Below are positions 1 to 5,458 of a stretch of 8,809 nucleotides of DNA, piece after piece. The stretch spans positions 1 to 8,809 of the forward strand of contig CAIXOA010000004.1 in the NCBI GenBank assembly GCA_903920925.1, in the 5' to 3' direction. The translations under genes and the position numbers were made by a program. The stretch is from an uncultured Microcaldota archaeon. Its GTDB lineage: Archaea > Micrarchaeota > Micrarchaeia > Anstonellales > Bilamarchaeaceae. Numbering within the stretch: the stretch's first letter is position 1; each line of letters opens with the position of its first letter. The notes beneath the pieces were generated by a model that was given only the letters and a program-made list of their open reading frames with translations, did no database searches and was not told where the DNA came from.

Positions 1-3000
1 ATTAGGAGCCTGCCCTTCTCGGGTGCGGCTGGAGGTAACGGCATCGGGGGCACCATAATAACTGGAACTGGAATATCGGGGACTGCAGGCATGAGAGGCA
101 GCGGCTTGGCTGTTCCCAGTACTAACAAGTCCGGGAGTTCCCATGTGCCGGTCTTTACCGGCGGGAGGCCGGACGGCTCCGCGGCCCCCGCGGGCTCCGC
201 CGGAGAAAACGCCGGGGGCGGGGAACTGCGCATGGTGCTCTCCTTAGATGGAACTGGAATATCGGGTGACGGCGAGGCTGGCAAGGTGGGTACGTCCGCC
301 GCGGGCTTCGGCTTCTGCATTGGCGCCGGATACGGGTGCGGGAAGTTCTTTTTCTTGAAGTCGAGAAGACCGGAATCGTCGGTTGTTTCCGGGGCCTCTG
401 CTGCCTGTGGAGCCTTAAGCGCCATTGTTGGCGCAATTATCGTGGCCCCCATGTTGAATGCCGGGGACTGCATGACTCCTGCGTGCTCATCCGCCTTGCC
501 TGCCGCCGCTTTAGGTGCGGCAGCTTCTGAAACGGCTGGCTTTTCGTCCGCAGATTCTCTCATTACGATTCCTTTCCTCACGCCATCCACGAACGCGCGG
601 ACGTCCTCCTCGTCCCAGAACACCGGATCGGTGGAGTCAATGAGTTCCAAGGCCTTTGCGGCGACGTTTTCCGGGAGTTTCTCTTGCTTCTGTATTAGGT
701 ATATCAGTAGCTTCGCCGGGTATGGGTGGCCCTTCTTCGCGAAGATGCCCTCGAAGAAACTCATCTCGTTCTTTAAGGTGCCGAGCTCCGGCTGGCCGGA
801 GATTATGAGCTTGAGCGCCTCGTCCGCCACATTCTGCGGCAGGAGGCCCTGCGCGACCCTCTTCCGCATCTGCATCCCGAGCTTTGCTTCAGCCCTGCAT
901 TCCTCAAGGAGCTCCTTTGCCTTCCCGAGGGTTTCGACCACTGCGCCTTCAACACGGATGCGCCTCAGCGCCTCGACCTTGGCGATGGCGGTGGGCATGT
1001 CGGCGGGCTGTTCCCAGCTCGTGCCGATTTTCGCCATGAGCGCCTGGATCTTGTCGGATATGGACAGGACCGCTTCCCACTTCTCAAGCTTCACCTGGGC
1101 CCGCGCCAAGACACTGGCGTCGAACGTTTTCGCGTCTTGTTTTAAGAAATATGCAACATTCTTCCTGTGCTGCTCAACGAGCTCGGTGACCATCTTCTTG
1201 TCTTTGCTAAGGTCGTCAAGCAATCCATTTCTCCTTGTCACGAGGAGGCCGAGCGCGTCATCATCCGAAAGGTCTTCCCCGCGGAAGGTCTTCCATGCCT
1301 TCTGGAGCGCGGCGGCGATGCCTGGGTCCGCATCTAGTATTCTTTTCCCCTCTTCCATCCTGGGCTTTTCCAGCATCTTCTGTATGCGCGCCTCGACCGC
1401 GTCCGCGAGAAGCCTTTCGGCCTCCGCGGTTTGGGGCGAGGGCTTCGGAGGCTCAGCCTTCGGCTCGCCCGGAACGGCGGGTGCGGAAACCGCAAGCGCA
1501 TCGGCAACTGCCATAGGTGGCTTTGCCGGCTCCGGAGCGGAAACTGCCGTGGGCTTCGCGGGTGCTTCCTGCATTGAAGATACCCATCCTTCGTATGCCG
1601 GGTTCGCGACCAGCGCCCTGACCTGGTCATCCCTTGAGAATTTCAGGAGCTCGGGCGGGACGGATATGCCTGACCGGATGCCCCGCTGGAGCGCCTTTGT
1701 GGCCATTGCCATCCTGTCCAAGAGCGCCTCCTGCACCCCTGGTTCGGAAACCTTCGCGGTAGCCACGAATGCCCCGCATGCCTTCTCAACGAACTGCGCC
1801 GGGTTGGAGCGGAATTCCGCCTCCTCTGCCATGGATAAAAGAACCTGCGCCCGGGTTATGGGATTGCCGGCCATGAGATACATGCTCACTATTTCCGCGG
1901 CTATGGAATACGGGAATTTCCCCTCTTCGGCTATGTGCCAGATGTACTCGCCGATTTCGCCCCTGAGCTTCATCCTTGCCTGGAGCAGGAGGTCGCCTGC
2001 GGAATGGATGTCCGCGGGGACTATGAAATGGTTTTTGGAGAGCATGATTGCCGCTTCGGTCTCCTCTTCGGAGAAACCGAGCTGGCTGGCGGCCCTCTCT
2101 ATGGTCCTGGCGGCCTTCTTTTCCTTTGGCAGGTAAGCCTTCGCCCTGGCGAGGTAGTCCGCCGCCGCCTTCCTGTCCTGGAAGGCTGTGGCAGTCGCCT
2201 CGGCCGCTTTCTGCGCGGCTATCATGAGGCTGACCGGGAGCCTGGTTTCCGCTGCGGCCTTGCCGATTACTACGTGATTGTGGAGCTGCTGCTCCCTGGT
2301 GAGAGAGAGCGGCCTCGCGGCCGGGGCGGCTTCGGATTCGCGTGCGAGCCTCTCTTTGGTGTCCGCGAGCAGCCCTTCACAATAGGTGTCGGGGTGGATC
2401 TGGGAAAGCCTCATGACCGGCTTTTCTACAGAGCCGTCCTCGTGTTTCCTGGTGAGGCGCTCCGCGGCCTTCATGTAGGCCCTTCTCGGGTAGCCCTTGC
2501 GCCTTCCGAACGAGGAGACATATTCCGCGGGGTCCGTGCTGAATGCGTACTCTGCGTTCAGGTCGTCAAGCACGTCCCAGGCGACTATCCTCTTTCCGGC
2601 TATGGAATGCCTTAGCAGGACTGCGGTGACCATGTCGTCGCGCTGGGAACCGGAAACCGGCGGATGCCAGTCGCGCCTTGCTATCGTGCGTATGTAATCG
2701 TATCCCTGCCTCGCCTGCATGAGCAGGTCCAGGGCTTCAGTTTCCAGTGCATCGCGCTTCTCCTTGCGTGCGCGGTTAACGTGCATTATGCCCAGGGCTT
2801 TACCTGGGGGCTTCGGGTGCCACCCGTAATTTCCGCACAGGACGACCGCCACGTCCGCCTCCTTTGGGGTGAATCCATTCTTCTTTGCGAGCCTGCGGAT
2901 GAACTTTTCGGTGTGCTCCGGAACAACTGCGGTTTGCGGCTGCTGGGCGCCGAGGGAAACCACCACCTTGTACTGTGCCGGCTTCGGGGTCGGAGCCTGC

Positions 3001-3734
3001 GGCGGAGCCGCCGGAATTGCCACGGGCCTCGTGGACATATCAGATACTGGGGCTGCGGGAACATTGTGTGAGAATGACGGGCTGGACGGCGCAGGGACCC
3101 GCCTTGTGAGCATCCGGTCCGCGGGAATCTGTGGTGCGGATGCTGGCGGAGAAACTGGCGCCGGTGCCGGCAAAACCGGCGCGGGCATAGGTGCGGGAGT
3201 TTCAAGCTCCCTCGCGAGGTCTGCGAGCTTGCCCAATCTCGGGACTAGGCTTGCGCCCTCCACGCGGGGCGGCTCTGGGGATGGAATGTTTGGTGCCCTC
3301 ATCTGGGTTGTCTTCATGCTATGGATTGGCGGCTCTTCTGGATCCACGGGGTATGCGGAAACCGCAAGCGCCTCTCCAGACAGGCCCCTTGCATCATAGA
3401 GAATCATCTTTGCGGAGGCGAGGTCGGTTGGGATTCTAAAGTCCATCCTCACCATCTTGGTTGCGAGGATGAGTTCCTCGTTTGTGTAGTTGAATTTCTT
3501 CGCCGCTCCCCTAAGGAGGCTGTCCACCTTCTCGTGCTTTTTGTAATACGCAAAGAATGCGGCTGCGTGCGCCTTGCCAAGGAGAATTATTTTCTGCTCG
3601 CTGGCGAACTGCTGTGCCTCCTGGCGGAAGCTCTGGGAGAGCCTGGCGTCCGCTGCGGCCTCATCGATGAGGTATTCGTTCCTGAGGCGCTGCGAGTGAG
3701 TAAGGATTCCATGGGTGCTGGTATTGTCGCTCAT
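1..3734 (-). CDS. Giant multi-block helical repeat protein with Pro/Ala linkers, 3' end outside window
   Basis: I do not recognise this gene. From the ATG at 3734 the minus strand stays open for 1244 codons and leaves the window without a stop. Reading the protein through gives mostly helical, charged blocks at about residues 1-128, 272-465, 481-720 and 771-1058. They are separated by Pro/Ala-rich linkers at about 129-271, 466-480 and 721-770, and followed by a Pro-rich tail from about 1059 to the edge. There is no signal peptide or membrane segment, so it looks cytoplasmic. Residues 23-116 and 490-587 look like diverged copies of one module, and a shorter helix pair recurs in the first three blocks. 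The start is supported by a TATA-like box 25-33 nt upstream and by the helical N-terminus starting at once; there is no Shine-Dalgarno, which fits a leaderless transcript. It is divergent from PCNA. I see no catalytic motif. A scaffold role is only a guess. Confidence 0.88.
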   Translation of the reverse strand, partial: MSDNTSTHGILTHSQRLRNEYLIDEAAADARLSQSFRQEAQQFASEQKIILLGKAHAAAFFAYYKKHEKVDSLLRGAAKKFNYTNEELILATKMVRMDFRIPTDLASAKMILYDARGLSGEALAVSAYPVDPEEPPIHSMKTTQMRAPNIPSPEPPRVEGASLVPRLGKLADLARELETPAPMPAPVLPAPAPVSPPASAPQIPADRMLTRRVPAPSSPSFSHNVPAAPVSDMSTRPVAIPAAPPQAPTPKPAQYKVVVSLGAQQPQTAVVPEHTEKFIRRLAKKNGFTPKEADVAVVLCGNYGWHPKPPGKALGIMHVNRARKEKRDALETEALDLLMQARQGYDYIRTIARRDWHPPVSGSQRDDMVTAVLLRHSIAGKRIVAWDVLDDLNAEYAFSTDPAEYVSSFGRRKGYPRRAYMKAAERLTRKHEDGSVEKPVMRLSQIHPDTYCEGLLADTKERLARESEAAPAARPLSLTREQQLHNHVVIGKAAAETRLPVSLMIAAQKAAEATATAFQDRKAAADYLARAKAYLPKEKKAARTIERAASQLGFSEEETEAAIMLSKNHFIVPADIHSAGDLLLQARMKLRGEIGEYIWHIAEEGKFPYSIAAEIVSMYLMAGNPITRAQVLLSMAEEAEFRSNPAQFVEKACGAFVATAKVSEPGVQEALLDRMAMATKALQRGIRSGISVPPELLKFSRDDQVRALVANPAYEGWVSSMQEAPAKPTAVSAPEPAKPPMAVADALAVSAPAVPGEPKAEPPKPSPQTAEAERLLADAVEARIQKMLEKPRMEEGKRILDADPGIAAALQKAWKTFRGEDLSDDDALGLLVTRRNGLLDDLSKDKKMVTELVEQHRKNVAYFLKQDAKTFDASVLARAQVKLEKWEAVLSISDKIQALMAKIGTSWEQPADMPTAIAKVEALRRIRVEGAVVETLGKAKELLEECRAEAKLGMQMRKRVAQGLLPQNVADEALKLIISGQPELGTLKNEMSFFEGIFAKKGHPYPAKLLIYLIQKQEKLPENVAAKALELIDSTDPVFWDEEDVRAFVDGVRKGIVMRESADEKPAVSEAAAPKAAAGKADEHAGVMQSPAFNMGATIIAPTMALKAPQAAEAPETTDDSGLLDFKKKNFPHPYPAPMQKPKPAADVPTLPASPSPDIPVPSKESTMRSSPPPAFSPAEPAGAAEPSGLPPVKTGTWELPDLLVLGTAKPLPLMPAVPDIPVPVIMVPPMPLPPAAPEKGRLL
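64..266. repeat. 17-bp direct repeat in the Pro-rich tail of the giant gene
   Basis: The plus-strand string ggaactggaatatcggg occurs exactly at 64-80 and again at 250-266. Both copies are in the same reading frame of the minus-strand gene and encode Asp-Ile-Pro-Val-Pro, at about residues 1158-1162 and 1220-1224. This fits growth of the low-complexity tail by short duplication. The flanking sequence is not conserved. Confidence 0.75.
1482..3371. repeat. 18-bp direct repeat in two distant linkers of the giant gene
   Basis: The plus-strand string tgcggaaaccgcaagcgc is present exactly at 1482-1499 and at 3354-3371. Each copy encodes Ala-Leu-Ala-Val-Ser-Ala at the edge of a Pro/Ala linker, at residues 122-127 and 746-751. 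A third Ala-Val-Ser-Ala is at 730-733. Exact identity at DNA level over 1.9 kb in otherwise diverged sequence suggests recent copying or gene conversion between linkers. Chance within low-complexity coding sequence is the alternative. Confidence 0.7.
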
Positions 3735-3758
3735 AGTATATATTTGTCGTAGAAAATG

Positions 3759-3767
3759 TTTTTAAAG
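3759..3767 (-). promoter_or_regulatory. TATA-like box for the giant gene, leaderless spacing
   Basis: On the minus strand CTTTAAAAA sits 25-33 nt upstream of the ATG at 3734, inside an AT-rich patch of otherwise GC-rich DNA. An archaeal TATA box normally directs initiation about 25 nt downstream of its centre, which places the start at or within a few bases of the ATG. Nothing resembling a Shine-Dalgarno lies before that ATG, in agreement with a leaderless mRNA. A BRE is not clear. A second AT run just before the ATG is too close to serve this gene. Confidence 0.6.
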
Positions 3768-3801
3768 TGATACTATCTTCGAACACGGCTCACCACAACG
3801 G

Positions 3802-3838
3802 AAAAATGCGGGGAAACGGGCCGCCGGGATGCATTTTT
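3802..3838. repeat. 8-bp inverted repeat between the divergent promoters
   Basis: aaaaatgc at 3802-3809 is matched by its perfect inverse gcattttt at 3831-3838, with 21 nt between. The half-sites are 29 bp apart centre to centre, close to three helical turns, so a dimeric regulator could bind one face of the DNA. It lies between the two outward promoters. It could also be chance or an RNA hairpin with a large loop; only one copy is seen. Confidence 0.4.
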
Positions 3839-3865
3839 GCAGGCCGGCACCGAGGATGCAGAAGG

Positions 3866-3873
3866 TTTATTAG
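3866..3873 (+). promoter_or_regulatory. Probable TATA box for PCNA
   Basis: The AT-rich stretch at 3864-3890 upstream of PCNA contains two TATA-like candidates. Tttattag at 3866-3873 would start transcription near 3895, leaving a short leader that just holds the GGTGG at 3896-3900. The alternative, ttatatga at about 3877-3884, would give a leaderless transcript. The presence of a Shine-Dalgarno favours the first, but the choice is not settled by sequence. Confidence 0.45.
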
Positions 3874-3895
3874 CGTTATATGATATAATACGGCG

Positions 3896-3900
3896 GGTGG
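3896..3900 (+). promoter_or_regulatory. Shine-Dalgarno GGTGG that decides the PCNA start
   Basis: GGTGG ends 5 nt before the ATG at 3906 and can pair with the CACC in the archaeal 16S rRNA 3' end. It selects this ATG over an in-frame TTG at 3837 that would add 23 residues unlike any clamp N-terminus. Confidence 0.65.
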
Positions 3901-3905
3901 AAAAA

Positions 3906-4649
3906 ATGAAAATCGTCATAGATGATGCTACTTCGCTGAAGGATGCGGTGGACACGATTGTGAACCTTGTGGAGGAGGGGCTCTTTGAATTCACGAACGA
4001 GGGGGTGAGATTGAAAGCCATGGACCCCTCGCAGATTTCCATGATTTCGTTCTTCATGCCCAAGGAGGTCTTCTCAAGCTACGGGCTCGACGAGGAGAGG
4101 AAAATCGGCATAGACGTGGACAAGCTTAGCAAGGTGCTCGCCCGCGGAATGAAGGGCGACAGCGCGGAGCTCGGCCTGGAGGAGGGGAGGTTCAAGATAA
4201 CTTTCAGCGGCGCGAAGAAAAAGAGGGTGTTCAAGCTGCCGCTCATAGATGTGGGCTCGGGATTGGAGAGGGAGCCGAAGATAGAATACAAGAACTACAT
4301 AAAGATGGATTCCGAGGCGTTCAAGGAAGTCCTGAAAGACGCGAAGCTGGTGAGCAGCCACATAAGGCTCATCCTTGAGGACGGGAGATTCAGGGTGGAG
4401 ATAAAGGGGGACGAGGGCGAGGTGAAGGAGGAGTTCGAGAAGGATTCCGGGGAGGTGAAGGAGCTGCACGTGCATGAGGGCGCGAGGGCGACCTTCCCGC
4501 TGCAATATTTAGAAGACATAGTGAAGGCAAGCAAGGGCGGGAGCCAGATAACAATCCACCTTGAGACGGACCGCCCGCTGAAAGTGGAGTATGACGTGGT
4601 GGGCGCGAAGAGCGTCTATTACCTTGCGCCTAGGATAGAGAGCACCTAG
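3906..4649 (+). CDS. pcn: DNA polymerase sliding clamp (PCNA)
   Basis: This is the replication clamp, a ring (homotrimeric in most archaea) that encircles DNA and tethers polymerases, ligase, FEN1 and other factors. The 247-residue product has the usual family length. It starts MKIVIDDATSLKDAVDTI, carries the clamp signature around residues 32-46 (EGVRLKAMDPSQISM), an interdomain stretch near 115-130, and ends with the diagnostic C-terminus TDRPLKVEYD followed by YYLAPRIE at 238-245, which contributes to the surface that holds PIP-box partners. Both clamp domains are complete and there is no intein. A GGTGG Shine-Dalgarno supports the start. It is transcribed alone, divergent from the giant gene, and its stop overlaps that of the convergent neighbour. 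Ile is often ATA and Arg often AGG. Confidence 0.97.
   Translation: MKIVIDDATSLKDAVDTIVNLVEEGLFEFTNEGVRLKAMDPSQISMISFFMPKEVFSSYGLDEERKIGIDVDKLSKVLARGMKGDSAELGLEEGRFKITFSGAKKKRVFKLPLIDVGSGLEREPKIEYKNYIKMDSEAFKEVLKDAKLVSSHIRLILEDGRFRVEIKGDEGEVKEEFEKDSGEVKELHVHEGARATFPLQYLEDIVKASKGGSQITIHLETDRPLKVEYDVVGAKSVYYLAPRIEST
4646..4649. other. Tail-to-tail stop codon overlap in CTAG
   Basis: The palindrome CTAG holds both stops: TAG at 4647-4649 ends PCNA on the plus strand, and the complement of 4646-4648 ends the 259-residue gene on the minus strand. With no intergenic space, at least one transcript must run into the opposite gene before it ends. No T-rich archaeal terminator is visible right at the junction. 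Confidence 0.9.
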
Positions 4650-5425
4650 CCCTGTTCCTGCTGCTGGGCCTCAATCTGCGAACGTATCCTTCCCATGTCG
4701 CGCTCGGAAGTGGCGCGAAGCTCCCTGGTTGCGTAGCCGCGGGCGTTAACCTCGAAGATTCTCACCTGCCCGGGATTGGCCGCGGCGTATTGGAGGAGAT
4801 TCTCCGGAGATGTGCCCCCTAGGTCCAGGCCCGCATCCTTTGCGGCGAACCTGAATATCTTTCCGCCTATGTTGACGTCTATTACGTTCCCGAATCCCAA
4901 GCCGCGCAATTCGTCAATGGTGGGCGCCGCCCGTATGGCGGGCCTTGCAGCCTGCGCTGCCGGCGCGGCGGGCGTTTCTGCCTCCCTCGCAGGAACCTCC
5001 TCGAGCATGCGCGGGCGTGCAAGGCGGGGCACCTCCAGGGTGGTCTCTGCGCGCACCTCCCGCATGGAATCTATCGCGGACTTGAGGGCCAGGCTGCTGA
5101 CCTTGTTCGGGCCGTAGCTCAGCTCGGAGAGCATAGTGTCCCTGGTTGGAAGCGGCGCATCCGGATTTTTCTTGTACAGGTCAACGTAGTAAAGCATCAG
5201 GGACCTTGTCTTTTCCGCGAGCTCCCTCCAGGCAGACTGCTTTTCCGCCTCGGTCATTATCGAGGGAAGGTGCGAGACTATCTCATTTGCCAGCGCGCCG
5301 AGCTGGCGGCCTATCCCGTTCATGTTGGCTCTGTATATCTCGTCACGGCCCATCTGCGGGGCGGACAGGATGTCGCCAAAGAAGTTTCCGGTTCCATATG
5401 CGGGCAGCAGGGCTGGCCTAACCAT
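4646..5425 (-). CDS. Unrecognised 259-residue two-part protein
   Basis: I do not recognise this gene. The start ATG at 5425 is supported by GGTGA five bases upstream. There is no signal peptide or hydrophobic segment, so it is probably cytoplasmic. Three parts are visible. The first is an N-terminal helical region (about residues 1-130) rich in Ala, Leu and charged residues. The second is an Ala/Pro/Glu/Arg linker at about 131-168. The third is a small mixed domain at about 169-228 with alternating hydrophobic strands (VIDVNIGGKIFRF, QVRIFEVNARG), followed by a helical tail ending in Gln/Glu-rich QQQEQG. It is the last gene of the minus-strand run, 33 nt after the transglutaminase gene. The helical-block-plus-linker design recalls the giant protein on the other side of PCNA, but I see no convincing sequence match between them. 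Confidence 0.8.
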   Translation of the reverse strand: MVRPALLPAYGTGNFFGDILSAPQMGRDEIYRANMNGIGRQLGALANEIVSHLPSIMTEAEKQSAWRELAEKTRSLMLYYVDLYKKNPDAPLPTRDTMLSELSYGPNKVSSLALKSAIDSMREVRAETTLEVPRLARPRMLEEVPAREAETPAAPAAQAARPAIRAAPTIDELRGLGFGNVIDVNIGGKIFRFAAKDAGLDLGGTSPENLLQYAAANPGQVRIFEVNARGYATRELRATSERDMGRIRSQIEAQQQEQG

Positions 5426-5429
5426 GTTT

Positions 5430-5434
5430 TCACC
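5430..5434 (-). promoter_or_regulatory. Shine-Dalgarno GGTGA before the 259-residue gene
   Basis: Minus-strand GGTGA is separated by AAAAC from the ATG at 5425. It complements the archaeal anti-Shine-Dalgarno and is the same type as those before PCNA and purD, so it fixes this start. Confidence 0.65.
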
Positions 5435-5458
5435 AATTAATTGCCGCGGTTCGTGTTT

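Noticed and set aside
91..2136. Plus-strand open frame of 681 codons
   Set aside because: It is antisense to the giant minus-strand gene. Its product is a Ser/Ala/Phe-rich mixture with no domain pattern, as expected for the reverse of GC-rich coding sequence, whereas the minus strand reads as one coherent helical protein over the whole interval.
3158..3182. GC-rich hairpin with a 7-bp stem inside the giant gene
   Set aside because: It lies in a Pro/Ala linker whose GCG and CCG codons create such palindromes by chance, and no T-run follows it.
3735..3746. AT run directly before the giant gene's ATG as a TATA box
   Set aside because: It is only a few bases from the ATG, so initiation from it would fall inside the gene; the box at 3759-3767 has the right spacing.
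3837..3905. In-frame upstream TTG start for PCNA adding 23 residues
   Set aside because: The extension does not resemble a clamp N-terminus, would overlap the promoter region, and the ATG at 3906 has its own Shine-Dalgarno and the canonical MKIVIDDA start.
3906..4649. PIP box in the neighbouring proteins that would tie them to PCNA
   Set aside because: I looked for Gln-x-x-hydrophobic-x-x-aromatic-aromatic in the giant, 259-residue and winged-helix proteins and found no convincing match.
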